Of a DNA stretch of 64,000 nt, positions 23,401 through 38,400 are shown piece by piece. The stretch lies in the NCBI RefSeq assembly GCF_031877795.1, contig NC_133948.1, forward strand, positions 9,904,948-9,968,947, in the 5' to 3' direction. The notes beneath the pieces were generated by a model. The model did not search any database. It worked only from the letters and a program-made list of their open reading frames with translations, and was not told the origin of the DNA. The DNA comes from Strix aluco (taxonomy: Eukaryota; Chordata; Aves; Strigiformes; Strigidae). Positions within the stretch are counted from its first letter, which is position 1, and each line of letters begins with the position of its first letter. Position numbers and translations under genes: made by a program.

Positions 23401-26400
23401 GGGCAGAGGGGTTTCTTGCTGCTGCAAGAAAGTAGGTCATGGCCAAAAGTAGCCTTGGCTGCCTTTGTGGAAGTGTGCCTGCGAGAGAGGAGTCAGCTGA
23501 GAAAAGAGCTTGCACAGTTTTTGCATTTGTTTTTTTAGCCCTTCCTTGCTGTGGAGCAGCTGGCACTACATGCCGTGAAATGTGCCTGCTTTCCAGTATT
23601 CTTGTATAAAATATTTTTAGAAGTGAATATGCAGCTCTTATTTCTGCTTAGGGGAAGTGGCAGATGCTTGTGGCCTTTCATTTTTGTTAAGAATTTAGAA
23701 TTTTAATTAGATCAAGTGTTTTTAATAAACATTGGTTTTTCCTTGCTTTTGTTACTGGAGATTGGCTGAAACTGGATGGTAGCTGTGTGTCAGGGAAACT
23801 CGGGTTGTAAATAGTTTTGAACTTGAGCTGTGTATGCAATATTTGATCTCTTATTAATAATAAGAAATACATGAAAACAAGTGCTTTAACTCATTTTAGG
23901 ACTCATTCACTCCTGCTGTCTTTTCCTGTGAAGATTGGCGCCTGTTTGTGGCATAATGGTCATTTCCATGGCAACAAACTGTGTGATGGTGCTTGGAAAG
24001 CTTTGACTTTTAGTGGAGAATAAATAAAAGCAGATTCACCCACACACAAGATAACCCTGTTTTCATGTGAAATTAAGAACTTGAGAGGGGAAAAAAATAT
24101 GATACAGGTTTCCTATATCATGTTCTTTCATAGTTTCCTGTGTAATGTGTAGGTCTTTCAGAACTGGACCTACTGGGAGTCCTCGCATGCGGGCTGGACT
24201 CCCGCCTCTGTGGCTGCTCCGTGTGCAGTTGTCTGTTCCTGCAGCCTGGTCTCGGGCACTGAGCTGCCTTTGCAGGCTATGGCAATCCCTTGTAGCAGAC
24301 CATCACCTGGTTTTGCTGTTCCAGTGCTCCAAAGATCTCCTTTGACAAAACCCTAAATCCCCCTCTTGTCTTGCCATGCATTAAGACATGTCAATCAACT
24401 TCTCTAAATATTTTTGAGGTGTTGTCCTAATTATGTTACCCCCACATATTTTCTCATATACAGCTCTTGGTCCATTCCCGTCCCTTTTCATAAATACATT
24501 GCACAAACGTCCTTTATCAGTAGTGGGAAGTTCCCTTGTGATACGGCATGAGAGTGCTTGGGCACAAAGCTGTTGCCAGCTGAGCCGAAGCGCAGAGCTG
24601 CTCCAAAGGGTGTGAGCTGACATGCCAAAGTCACTTCTTCAACACGAGTTTGATAGGAAGCCAGTATGTGGCAATAAAAGTTTATGATGTTCATACAGCA
24701 CTTCAGTATAGAGTTCTCGTCCTGGAATAAGGCTTCAGGCAGCGCGTGTATTTCAACTCCTGTATGAAAATCACTATTTTTTTATTCACTGTTGACATAT
24801 GAGACTGTATGAGTGCTGGTCTCAGTGGGAAGCAGATGCCAGCACGAGTAGCTGAGGCACCATGTTACTACTGATGCTGAAAACTAACATTTTTCCATAT
24901 TATGGAAAGATGTGACCTGAAATCCCATACTATTTCCCTGGATATGAAGTAAGAGTCCGAGGACTTGGCAGCACCTCTAACAATATATCATAGGTTGACA
25001 GATGAAAGAGTGTACTGCAGCTTTTGCTACCTTTAAAGTCTGTACAGCAGTTTAGTCTGTCTTTTCCACTAAATTTCTGTCAAGGTATAAATTTGAATCT
25101 TCAGTCATGCTAAACTGTTTCTTAGGGAACTGTTTCCATTTTTGTTTAAAGATGATCTGCTCATATGTTTTGGGAATAGCTCAAGTCTGCCAGGAAGATA
25201 ATTGAAAGGCCTTCCTTCAAATTATTAATGTTTCCAGTGGTTGTATTTCTAAAGAAGCTTTTTCTAGAACATAACTTTTAGGCTGTTGCACATGTGCACA
25301 GATGGGTGCTGCTTTCTGTTAATAAGTTGTTTAGGTTGAACAGATCTGTCCAGGATCATATGTTCATTTTGGCAACTCTACTGTTCCCCTACTTCTTTGA
25401 CAATTTTGTTCTTGTAAGAAGATAAATAAATGAATAAAGCTCTGTATTCACTTAGTCATTTCAGAAGCTGCCATTCCCTTTGCTGTCTTTCTTTATACCC
25501 CAGCAGTGTGCAGGTGTTAGGGGTTTAGGGGTTTTTTTGAGAATCCACTTAAGGAAAACCAGTGTCACTAGTCTTCCATTGCCTACATATATAACCCAAC
25601 TGTTAACCTAACTACATATAACCTAACCTGGCCTCTGGTTTTTTTCTTCCCATCTTATTGCTACTAGCCATCATTGCTCTTCTTGCTAATAAATTAGAGA
25701 GATGGTTACCTTTCTGGCAGCAAAAGAGCCTGCCAGTTGGCTGAAAAGAATTTGAGAAGTGCCTTCCTGTAAATGAATGAGTCCAGCTGTCATAACGTGT
25801 ACTCTCTGAACCAAGAATATGAATTTTGATTAGGCAGAAAAGCCCACTGACTTAAGTTTCACATGATTTTGTTATTGCTCTTTGCCATAATGATTGAACT
25901 AGCAGCATCAGCACTGCAGCTGGCAGATCTCCGCTTGTAGCTGTTTATAAAGAGCTGTCTGGGTTATAAAAACCTCCCTAATCGGCTCAGGTGTGTGTTT
26001 TGAGAAGAGAACCGATTGTTTCTTTTAAAAGGCCTGTGCTGTGTGTGCTTTTAACAATCAATTTTTCAGTGAAACTGTCCCTGACAGTTGATACAATCAA
26101 AGGGTCTGTTGTTTTTTTCTCTCTCTCTGATCCTGACTCAGCCTTACAGCCTGCTGGGCTGGACTTTGTCTCCAACTGGGTGCCCCAGTTGAGCGCTACC
26201 TGACCGTCCCCAGTGGGCTGTGCTGGTGGGGTGACCCCAGATGTGGTATGCCCTGTCGTGCCAGCGATGTGCCCAAATCACATACTGACCCTGTGAAATG
26301 ACTGGCATACGTGGGCCTGCCCTGTCACGTTACTGAAGGCTCACTGTTACTTTGAGTGTGCTTGCAGCTTTCATGTCTTAGGGAAGGCTGTGGGGAGGGA

Positions 26401-29400
26401 GCAGCCTGATCATCCAGAAGTGTTTGGCAGCCCAATAGCTCTTCCCTCCCCATGGCAGAAAGCCCCTCAAGAGAGAGGGCAGCAGAAAAATGCTGTAGAC
26501 ATGGGAGCGTGGGAGAGCAGGAGCTAGCTTAGTTTGTGGTGTCCTCTCTGGCGTCTGAGAACATTACCCGTCTTGGGGTTGGGGTATTGGGTTGTCATCT
26601 CGGTTCCCTCTTCCCTGGAATTCCTACCTGGGGATTAAGCAGCTGAAGATCCCTCCTGGGACTCCCTTCATGACCCCAAGCGCCTCTCCAGAGAATTTGT
26701 GCCTCCTTTTCTCTTCTTTATTGCTAGTTACCATGTGGTCTCTGCTACACATTTCCTGAAGTAAAAGAAAAATTACAGTTTTTTCAGAAAAGGTAGCGAG
26801 CTTGATTGCCAGAATGGTTTGCTGGCTTTATGACTTTCATCAGAGGTCCCTTCTGAATTGTCACTTCTGATCAGCAGCAGTGATCTTTGCCTCTTAGCTT
26901 TTCATGCAAACTCCCCTTTCAGTTTGTGCTAAGAAGGTTGTGCAACTTCTCGAGTTTATTCACTCTGCTTAGCAGTGTACTGTGACAAACTATAACACTG
27001 TAAATAAACGTATTTCAGTTCTCAGGCTCTTTCTGTGGGCTGTCTGTGACTTAAATTCCCAGGGTTCTGATGATTCAGACAACTTGCAATATATTATTAA
27101 TAAATTATGTACTATTAAAATCCTAACACTGATGTTAGTTTCCTTTTATTTCCATGGTTAGACTCTGTTGTGATTAATTTTTTTAATGCTTCATTTTCTT
27201 TAGAAACTAGATGCCAAATCACTTATAAAGCTGAATTTTGCTAAAAACAGTGAAGGTAAGTGCAGTAATTTTCTGTGGTTTGTTTTTTTTTTTCCCCCCT
27301 TAACGAGTGCTTTAATAAATCCTGGTTTGTCTTACTCATGCTAAAGTTACATAGTTTGTGTTCTCTATCATGGTTTTTATTTTTTGAGTAGAGTAACTGC
27401 TTCTTATGAGTGACATGTTTACCTTTAAAGTTCCATTTCTGTTTTTCTTTACACTGGGGAGCTGTAAAACATTCAGCAATTTCCCTTCACTATAGCTGCT
27501 ACTGCAGTAAGGTACTGTTTACTTTCAGGAAAAATTTCAGAAAAGGCTAAATTTCTATAATATGTTATCTTTTTTTCTCACTTGCCTGTGGCAACATTTG
27601 CTGTTCTCTTGGTTTTGAGCAACTTTTTGTTTATAAAATGAATTGGACTTAAATGAACACGTGGGATTTTGGGAATAGCAGCACACAAGACAGCAGCCTC
27701 TAGTTTTATTTCTGCAGGGTTAAAGATATAAAAATCTGCCCTCTAAGAGAGGATGCTAGAAATAAAAGAGAAGAGTGGAGATAAATTCATCTTTTACAAG
27801 ACAGATAATGTTTTCTTTGAAATGAGTGGCAAGGATTAGGTGGGAATAAAATTCTGGACTATCTCCTTATCTTACCAGAGTCTGTGGACTACAAGGTCTT
27901 TTCTCTAGCTGATGGATTTCTTCTGCATTTTGTGTTCCATCTGTCTCAAGATCAGGGTGTTAAAAAATGATCAATAGTCACTGGGGGCCAGGTTTTTGAA
28001 AGATACTGTAATACTGTGTTTTCCTTAAAGAAGTCCAGTTCATAATGCTGGGGTGGCGTTATGGTGGCAGCCACACGGTCTCAGAAGCCTTTTTCTCAAA
28101 AAGGTGCATGCTGTGTCATTACGTGATCAAGGGAAAATGCAACAAAAGCAGAAGAGTAAAATGTTGCATTTCTGTCTATCTGCAAACTTTTCTTTAAATC
28201 TAAACATGTAGAATGGTTGCTAAATACGTAGGATCTTCTCTGTTCACATCTGTATGGTAAAAAAGGTCTTCAGATATTGCAGTTTCTTCCATGTAATGCT
28301 CCCTCCTTAGCTGACTACCTTCTATCCAGATCAAGAAGTGTGTGCTCTCAGCAGCTCTGCTTTTGTTAGAACTGAAAACGGTGATTTTCTCCTTTTTGTG
28401 CAGCTGGAGTGAGGCCTCACCTTTTACCAGCGTGTTTCTGTAGCCCTCTGTTGGGCCATACCCTGATGCCGCTTCCAAAAATCCCTCTCTAAACTTCCTC
28501 TTGAATTTCAGTCCCTTGTGGCAATGGCTTTCCTTCAGCTCTGGTGGCATTAACAGAAACAGTCCTCAGCTTTTACTTGGGTCTGGGTGCTGAAGGTCAG
28601 AGTGCCTCCTCTGGCTGATCAGTTAACGGTAAATACTCTGTAGGGGTTTGCCTCTCCTGTGTTTGTAGGTGCTGTGAGCAGACTCTGTTCCAGTCTCCCT
28701 GCTGGTTTTGATTTTCAGATAGTAATTAGGAAAAAAAGAACCAAATAGGCCCAACCTATTTCCAAAATCTCACCCAAACCCCCGGGTCTAGCAAACTGAT
28801 CAAGTATTAATAACCTGCTTCTAATTGCTTTCTGCTGAAATCATGGAGACATTTTTCTTTTCCCTTGTACATTGCCTTCCATCAGTTTGCTTGTTGTTGA
28901 CATGCTTAATATTTATGCTGACCCTCCTGGGAAAATTCACAGCTTGATTAGAGCAGAAGCTGGGTTCCTTATTGAATAACGTGTTCAGATTTAATGGCAT
29001 TCTGCTTGCCACATTTGAATACAAAATGCTCTCCTCTCCTAAAAGTACAACAGCTACTGTGAACTTTTTTGTAGGATGTAAGCTAAACTTTTATTTCTGG
29101 GAGCAACACTGAAAATAGAGCCATGGGCATGTTACAAAGTACAGGCTCATGCTATCAATAGAGCTTTGATTACAACAATAACAATTATACTGTGGTACTT
29201 CATAGATATCAAGCAAGTGGACAAAGTTCTGTGTTGGGGGATTGAAGGCAGTAAATTTCAAAACTGCCTTTTCATTGCTTGCTTTATAATTCTCTTAAGT
29301 GTTACTTTTTCTATTTGGCACTGAAGAATCAGAACATAGTTAAAACACCATTAAATACACACTGGTTACACTTTATATTAAAAATTAATGTAAATATCCT

Positions 29401-32400
29401 TCACAGACATAACAGAAATTAGTAATTTCAAAACAGTTGCAGGGACTTCATGTCAAATTTAAATTTTTTTCCCCTCCATCAGGTAAATACCACTGTCCAG
29501 TGCTGTTTACTGTATTCACCAATAACTCCCATATTGTGGCCATCAAGACAACTGGAAATGTGTTTGCCTATGAGGTGGGTTCTCTGTTGCATTTCATTGT
29601 TTATATTTTATACTTGATGCATTTCACTGAAGATAACAAAGTGCTTTAGAAAGATAGGTTAAGTTTTATTCATGTTTTACAGCCAGGGAAATTAAAGTAC
29701 AAGGAAATGAACTGACTTCACAGATTGTTGTCCAACTTTTGCCTTCAAAATATGAGCAACCCTAGAATATGATTTAATAGATATTTTTAAAACCTTTTTC
29801 CTAAGTTAATCTGCATGCACTGAATCTTGTAGACCAAAATAAGTAGCTTTTATATGCTCCTCAGTTGAATTAATAGACAAATTTTCTGTTGTCTTCTTTC
29901 TGATAAAGAGTCATCACCAAAACACAAATTGCCTCATTGCTATTCATATCAATGAATGAAAAAGAGTATTTTAACTGGAGCTGGGGAAAGAGTAGACAGA
30001 ATGCCTTAATGGACACTTGAACTGCATTTTTATTTGTGTGAACCCAGGTGGAATTTTAGTTGTGACTTGTTTGCACAATCCTTACTGTAAAAGCAAGGGT
30101 TATTTATTTTTCAGTAGCACATAAATCCTTCAATTAATGGACCCATATCTAGCATTGTAAAAAGTCTGAGCACTGAAACATTCACTTTTGGAAATCTGTT
30201 AATGGGAAATTTCAGTAGGACTTTCAGATACTGAGAGAGGAACAAGCTGAAACCATTGCAATCAAGGAAAAGGCTGGATTCATCACAGTTCAACTACAAC
30301 ATGCTCTGGTGTAGTTGAACTGTCTTCATGCCAGTTGTGAGAGCAGTCAACATTAGGTTAAAATAGAAAGTATTTTCTGTTCCTTCTGGAAGCATGATCC
30401 TTTGATTGCTGTGGTTAAAAGGCAAGAATGAGTTTAAGAGTAGTCTTTGTTAAATGCTTGTCGATATTGTAAAACTCTTGCTCAGTTTGCTACAATTTCT
30501 AATACTGGGCTTCCTAAACAAGCTCTGTCAAGAAGGCCTGTTTCTCATGTGGTGTACCACTTGAAGCATTAGCATTTATCAGTTTGTAATAAGCATAGAA
30601 TTAATTTACAGACTTCTGGAGGTACTAGAAAAATATTCTCGCTTTCATCGAAGGAGAATAGAGGACATTTGGGTGAATAAGATGGATTCAGGTTTTTTGC
30701 AGGTAGACCTCTGCAGTTGTCTCTCTGTATGATGTATCTGTTTGCAACAACAAAGTATTTATTCCACATTGATTCTCACTAGGAAATAACAGGCTGCTGC
30801 TTTGTTGAGCATCATTTAATTTTCTCAGGTGAACAGACATGTTGCTGCAGGCTGGGTGCAGCAGTCAGGGGGGACAGAGAGCGCGGGGCTAATGTAACTC
30901 TGCTGTTGCATGGGCTGGCCTGGGACACGTGCGTCTCCCTAAGGGATGCTGACAGTGGGGGAGATACGGGCCCGTTGTTAAAGCTGCCTGTCTTATATCA
31001 TCTGTAAAATACTTAACTTAGAAAACTGCTAGCAAGATTTTTTTATTTTGGCAGTACTTTTATGATGGATTTGGTTAAAATGATATGCATAACTATGGAA
31101 TGGAGACTGCAAGGTTCTTTTTTTTTAAAAAAAGCAAACCACACAAAACTGTTGAGTCACAATGAAAGTATTGCAGCTGCCAGTTGAGAATGGGTGAGAT
31201 TGTTTCTTAATCATTTGTAATTTAAGGTTTTATTGGTTTCACATATTTACTTGTAATATTTACACATGAGAATCAAATTTTTAACTTCTGTGTCTTTTGC
31301 CTGGCTGTTAGGCAGTTGAGCAGCTGAACATAAAGCCAAAGAGCTACAAGGATCTTTTGACAGATGAGCCCTTCACTCGGCAAGACATTGTGACACTGCA
31401 GGTAAACTTTTCTCTCTGTTATATGTCGTACTATACAGCTTTTTTGCAGAGTATGGACTGTTGCTATGTACACTGTTGTAGCAGGAATCCAGAACAATTG
31501 AACAGGGAAACATTGTCTCTGTGTGTGTCTTGGAGGTGGGTAGAAGGGTAACTGCTGTATTTTCTTTGTAGTCCAAATGAGCCACAAAGATGCCATATAA
31601 CTTAGAGCTTGACAAATCTCTAGAGTGATTATTGTGTGCTTTATAGATAAGCAGATTGTTCAACTTTGTAAATTGAAGGAGAAAAAAATAAAAGGTGCCC
31701 AGAAAAAGTCAAGGATGCAATGTAAAAATGTGAATTTTGACAAATGTATTTGCGGTTGGTCGCTATTTCACTGTATCCGATGAATGTAAGATCTTGTGCG
31801 TAATTGTAAGTTTTAGATATGCCACTACACATAAGATTTTGGGTTTTTTTCTATTAATCTTACCTGAAAAATTGCTGTGACACCTCCAATTTATTGTGAG
31901 ACTTAACAGAAGTGCGTTGGGAAAAGACTGGGTAGAGGAAGGATAAAAATATGTCCAGGATCTTCAGCTCTACACAGCCAACAACACGTTGTCTATGTTA
32001 TCAAAAGAAATGTGATTTAGAATGTATATAAACTTGTTACATTAAAACTGAAGTTGATTGTGCATCTTACTCTTTTGAAGATGCCTAAAAGAGTCAAAGC
32101 TTCAGAAAAGCATTTTTTATAGAATGTTTCTCTTAAATGTAGAATAAAATAAGCAGCAAAGCAGAGGATTTTCTTTAAGTGCTTGCTTAGAATGGTTTTC
32201 TTCTGAATAGATACCAATGTTGGTCTTTTACTGATTTTAACAGGACTAAAATCTAAATTAAAACAGCACTATAAATTTGAGAGTGTAGAAGATAGTTATT
32301 TACAGATGAAGTTTAGTATCAAAAGATCTAAAACTTTTGTTTAAAAGTAGGCATTTTTAAGCTTGCATGATTTCAAAATAGGGGAGAAAAAGATTCAAGG

Positions 32401-35400
32401 ATCATTATTATTGGAGTCATGATTTAATATACATCTCATGAACAGTTCCTTGCCACTAACCAAGACTAATACAGTCTAATTTGAATAGAAAAATATTTCT
32501 CATTTATGTCTAAATTTAAATTAAATGTTTTATCCCTTCTTCCCTACTCTGCAGTGCTGAACAGCATGTTTATAAATGTGTTTTCTCTATTTCTTTAGGC
32601 TTGTGGCTGTTCAAGCTAATGAACAAAGTAAAATGTTTTTAATACAACGGAAGCAAAAAACATAGCTTTTTCAGATTGAAAGCTCCCAACAGAATGTTAT
32701 TTGAATGTAACTGCATGGCTGCTAATGGATTTGGAACAGTAAAAAAAGACAACATGAGTGACTAAAAATGTTTCTGTGCATCAGTATGGAAAACCAGATT
32801 ATTTTGAACAAATAATTGAAATTGCAGTCATTTAAAAATATTTTGGTATGTTTTGTAGGTTTGGAATTGAATGTATGTATAAAGAGTGTGTTCCTGTTAC
32901 ACACCTAGCTTTGATTTTTCATAAAAGCAAACAGATGCTATAGTCCCCTAAATCTCAAAATGCAATAGCTAGCAATTTAGATGTTCCCTATGTAGATTTT
33001 CATCTTCATTCTGTTCTTGACATGTTGGGTTTCCATCTTGTGTGGGGGAATACGTCTGTTAACAGAAACTAAGTAGATTACAATAGTTGTCCAGTCACTG
33101 GTACTGTCATCCTGCCAGCTGCACGGAGGTTACAGCCGTACAATGCCTGTACCCCTCTCCTGTCTGTTTAGGATGATGTCTGTAATGCCTGAGCAGATTT
33201 GTTCCTCTTAAGTAAACAACTCATTATGGATTGGTGTTAACTTCTGTAGTGTACAATCTTGTAGTATACTCTTCTCAAATAAGTTTAGAAATAGCAAAGA
33301 TACCTCCATCTTGGGATTGGACTGGAAGAGATTTTGACCATCTGAATGCTAAATGTTAACCAGCTAAAGTTTGACCCTTCACCCAATTAGTTTTTAAATA
33401 CTTTTTTCAAAAAAGAATTTTCAACAAACAGGCTAAAATGGCTTCAGGGTGTTGAATGAGAAGAGCCGTGTAATGGCCTGCACAACACCCACTGCAAACT
33501 TGCATGTATACCTTGATTTCTCCTATTCACATGCTGCCCTACCCTGACTTGCTTTGTTGAGGCCAGAATGCAACCTGAAGTGGTATGACGAGCCTGGGTA
33601 TTAAAATTGCTTATCTATATGTGGTACAGGAATCTGTTGTTACTTTCATATAGTATTTTCTTCATGTAAATTGTTGAAAGACAGACCAGTGTCTCCTCTA
33701 TAAGCTCTCTTGTTGACAACACTGCAGGCAGCATGGTGGCTTCACACTGCCAAACTCTACCACCTGTGGCTTTGTTTCTTAGCCAGAGTTCATGACTGCA
33801 ATCTGTTGTGTTTCAATTTGTGGCTCTAGAGCTCTATCCCAAATCCCACTTCTCTTAAAAACCTTTCAATTCTGTGTTGATATTTATCACTTTGCTGGTT
33901 TCCTGTTCCCCCACATAAATTCTATACTGTGGTATCTGAGAGAGTTGGAATTGAGAGTGAGTTGGTAACAGTGACCTTGCTGTTTGCCAAAAAGGTAGAT
34001 ACAAAGGAAGTTGCTATAAAAAACATTTTTTGCTTTGCAAATAACAGCTGAATAGGACTGTCTGTAATAGCTGTGTTTATCAATAGAAAATTGCATTTCC
34101 AGAGGCTGACTCTGAATGTCCTAGGAAGCAGATGGGGTACCTGTGTTTGATAGTGAAATACAACATGATAAATGGAAAATCTGAATAATGTATGTTTACA
34201 GATTATTTGTATGATCACATTCTTCCTTATTGATACATAAAGGGCAATCCTACAGCTGCTAGGGATGTTCTTTTACCAGAATAGAAATTAACCTCAAACT
34301 TGACCTCTCTCTCCTAATGTATATAATTAAAAACCAACCCAAAAAAATTTGCTCTTTCCAGAAGAGAGAGAATTGCATAAAATTATTTGTTCTGTTCTCA
34401 GTGCTAAACATTTTTCAAACGCTAATCATAATCCATCTCTGCTATCTTTTCCGGCGAGCACCATCTCAACTGGTCACTTTGATTTTAGTGATAGTTATTT
34501 GTGTCCTGTTGCTATTAAGTTTACTTGTTAAAAAGGACAAATTATTTTGGATCTGGAACTAAAAAAAGCAAAATCGCAAGCTTAGTTGTTAATAACACTA
34601 TCTTAGATCATGTTAAAAAGACATGCTTCTCTTTGTAAAGGAATCCTCAGTGTTTCCTGCACTTACATATACAGGAATTGCTTTTTTCACCTTTTGAAAT
34701 GCAGATGTCCTGAGGTGTAGAGCATGGCAGTTTTTCAACATATGGCAATATTATCCAGCCCCTCAGGGCAGGAGGTGAAGAATATCCTGGTATGCAAGAT
34801 ACATTACCAAAACTGGAATGCAGTTATTCAGGCCAAAGATGTCATGGATTCTGGTTTAATATCTTGCTGGTAACAACAGAAATACATATGACATTATTCC
34901 ATACAAAACCCTTCCTAGACACCAGCAGTCTTAGTATGACTGGATTTTTTAGACTGTAGCTCTTTACCCTCAAGTTGAAATTTCCTTTTCTTAGCTGTAC
35001 AGTCTTGCCACAAACCCAAGTCAAGCTTTCCATCTTCTATAGTGCAAGTGTTACTTTTTTCCAAGTTTCTCTCTCCTTACGGTTTATCATTATTTCAGAT
35101 AATTTTTCTCTCAACTGTACTGGTTCGTATCTGTTCTAAATGGAATATTGCTGTTGTATTTTGTATTTTTTGTAAATCTAAACCCACTTTTACCTTGAAA
35201 GATGATCAGCTCAGCCTAACTTACTATCCCTTGCAAATGTCATGAATGTACTACCAGCTGGCAGACAGCTCAAGTACTTCAAGATTTATTAGTTAGACTT
35301 AATGGGTAAGCAGTTAGAGATCTGTATGGCAGGGTGTCTATAATAGGAAGTCTGGTATTGTTTGCAGTGTTCCTACCTCCCTTCTCTGCTTCCCATTCTG

Positions 35401-38400
35401 GCAGATTGCTGTTCATCATTTCACTTTGCAGTTGTTTTAAAGGTAGCATGCAGTATAGCTTTGAAGGAGTTTTGACATAATAAGATTGCATTAGATGACA
35501 ATTCAGAACTAGGTGATTCCTTCAGTCCTATGTTTTACAGGTTTTCAGCTAGTTTTCAGTCTAAATCTTAACCTAATTTGAAGTTATCTTCCAAGTAAAT
35601 TTTTTTAGATCTCAAGGTCTCCTGTCCAGTGTTTTTCTGACAAAATTTTTGCGACAAAATCTGCTCAACAGTCTGGTAGAAATTATTTTTAATTAGTGTT
35701 ACTGTAAATTCCGTGTGTGTTTTCAGTCATATATTTTGCAAATTATTCTTTGTGTAACGATGTGGAACTTAATAGCAAGCACATAAATATGTATAATCTG
35801 GATTCCCTTGTATAAGAGTGGACAGGCTGAAATAAGCACCAGCCCCAGCTCAAGATGCACAGAGAGGAATAGGGTCAGGTAGTGCTTTGCTGGACACAGT
35901 GGTGGGCTCTGACAGTCCTGTGGACTTTTTCCCATTGCAACAAGTGTGAGACAAGATGTGGTTCCTGACAAGCTGTTAAACATCATTGACATTTGTGGCA
36001 GGAAGCATAACTAATGAGCTAAGTTGGAGGTAGCTGAGCTGCGCACTGTTAATTGATATTTCAGTCCTCAGCTATTTCTCGTTTGCTCTTTGTGTGACAG
36101 AAGGTCAGAGCAGATTTCCTCTCGGTTGTGGGTGAGGGCTCTTTGAGGGTGAATCCTGCACCAGTGTGTGTGCAGAGTGGCTGGTATAGAAGTGATGCGT
36201 TGAAACATGGTCAGTGTATGAAGCTAGCAGTCCTGAAGATAATTAGGGATGCAGCGTGGCTGACCAAATGGTAAGAAAGGAATCAGGCCTCAAAGAAATC
36301 ACACAGTCTAAAACTGTGCTGGTTTTAACCTGCTGTTCTTGGGGGGTCATGTGTATGGTACTTAAGATTAATGGAGTTTAAGCTATTTCCCTAAGTAAGT
36401 GAAACTGGAAAATGATAGTAAAAAAGTAAGTGCAGTAAAGCTTGAGATTAATTGTTTCTAGAGCTCAGCTTTCAGGAAAACATCAAATATGAGTTTTTTT
36501 AATAGTCACAGTAGTTAGCAATCTTTTGAAGTCTGTATCTGTGCTAGTAATTTGCTAAACTAAAGTTTATGGTTTGTAACCTTAATAAGAAAAACCCTGA
36601 GACTCTTACCCATGTAATTTGAAGACATATTTTTAAACATGCTAAGACAAACAAAAGTAGGCCAGTTTACTCTTCATGGTTCATCTTCCTTTCAGTTTTC
36701 TGTGCACTTAACACAGATCTGATTTCTTTAGGCCTTTGGGCTCTAGGCCTTAATCTTGGCAGGACTGGGAACATCCCAGTGAGTCTAGCCTTTCTCTGGC
36801 CAGGAGAGGCCATTAATTCACTAGAGCTTAAGGCTCTGATGATGCAGGTACATCCATCTGCCCACCTCTCTGGTGGAAGCATACCATTTCAGGGATGAAT
36901 AAAAGGCATAATTAGGTCATTAAATAAGTGATGGAGCTACCAGCTCTGCTTGTATTAATCATTACTTTTAGCAGAGATAGAATTGTCAGAACTTCTTACC
37001 AGCAGTGGTAGTCTGAGAAGCTTTGATAAATTTGTTTGGGATAATACTATATATGTCAGTGTCATAGTTCTTTGCATAATATGTTGCATTATTTTTATTC
37101 TGAACTTGAAACTATTGCATATTTTTTATTAAGACATTTTGGTATTTTAGATTTTGAATTGTTTTCTGTAAGAGAATTTCCAGAACTGGGTGTCCTGGAC
37201 TGATGTTTTGACCTTTCTGTGCTGCAGAGGAGCTTGACGAGAAAACCTTGAAGTCATTGTAAGAAGAGGATTAAGGACAGTTTAATAATAGTGTGATGTA
37301 ACCTAGATCACCAGTAGACATTCCTTATCTCACTCTCTCTAATGAAAGGTCAAAATTATGCAGAAAGTTACCTAGAGATACTATAAAGACTCACAGTTAA
37401 CGGACTCTGTATTTTTGCTGTCTTCTTTGAGTGATCACTCAATAGAGTTTTCATAATACCACTTTTTGTTGCTTTTTTAAATTATTCTTTTTTATTTTTA
37501 AATGTAATTCTGTAAGCACGGATTTCAGTAGTCAAAAAAAAAAAATCAAAACCAAACCAGTTCTGACTGCAAAGACTTGCTCTGAGGTTTATTTGTAATT
37601 TGAAATGCAATACAAAAGTTCACAGAGCATGTGCAAATCAGGCACGCTGTTATTAAGAGGAGGAGATAGCTAATGTGAATTTACATAGATCTTAGACCAA
37701 GCCACGAAACAAAGGGAAGAATCAGGGGATTGCAGCTCTTCTTCTTTCTTCTCACTAGGATAGGGTAGACTTAGCTTAGTTCTGTTTGTAACTTCATTAT
37801 GTTTGGTACTAATTCCAGATCCCTAAAGAGCCTACCATGAACAGGCTCATTGCTGATGTTGGTTGGGGTTGATTGCTTTGTATTTTTTCCATCTTTGTGG
37901 TTTGGGGAGTATGAAAATTATTCTTTCTCTCCCTATGCATTTATTATGGCACTGTCTCCCCTTCAGACTAGTCTGTTGCATGGAATGGGTGCCTAACAAC
38001 CTATTTTTTTTTTTTAATTGTTATTTTCAGGATCCCACAAACCTGGATAAGTTCAATGTCTCAAACTTCTTTCATGTTAAGAACAACATAAAAGTAATTG
38101 ATCCAGGTAAGGATGAATTGAAGGTAGACTGAGAAAACACCAACCTAAATATGCAAATTCTAAAGACGGTGTTGTGGAATTGACACTGTTTTCTGGATGG
38201 ACATCCCTCAGTGACTATTGGTAACTTTGAAAGCTTCTTGGAAACATGAATAACTTGTTAAAACTGTCGCTTTCACATCAAAAGGTGTTAACAAATTTTG
38301 AAGCAAAGACATGATTCTTTGAGAAATCATTAACTGTCTCTATTGAGTGCTGTGCAAACATGGAAAGCTTTCCATATTTTTTCAGAGTAGGCAGATGAGA

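Larger units (their letters stand above)
27256..31311 (+). other. PPIL2: PPIL2 introns 6 and 7
   Basis: The introns are 27256-29482 and 29575-31311. Intron 7 holds the MIR/L3-like fragment (29625-29735) and the perfect hairpin at 30285-30323. I recognise nothing in intron 6. Confidence 0.8.
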
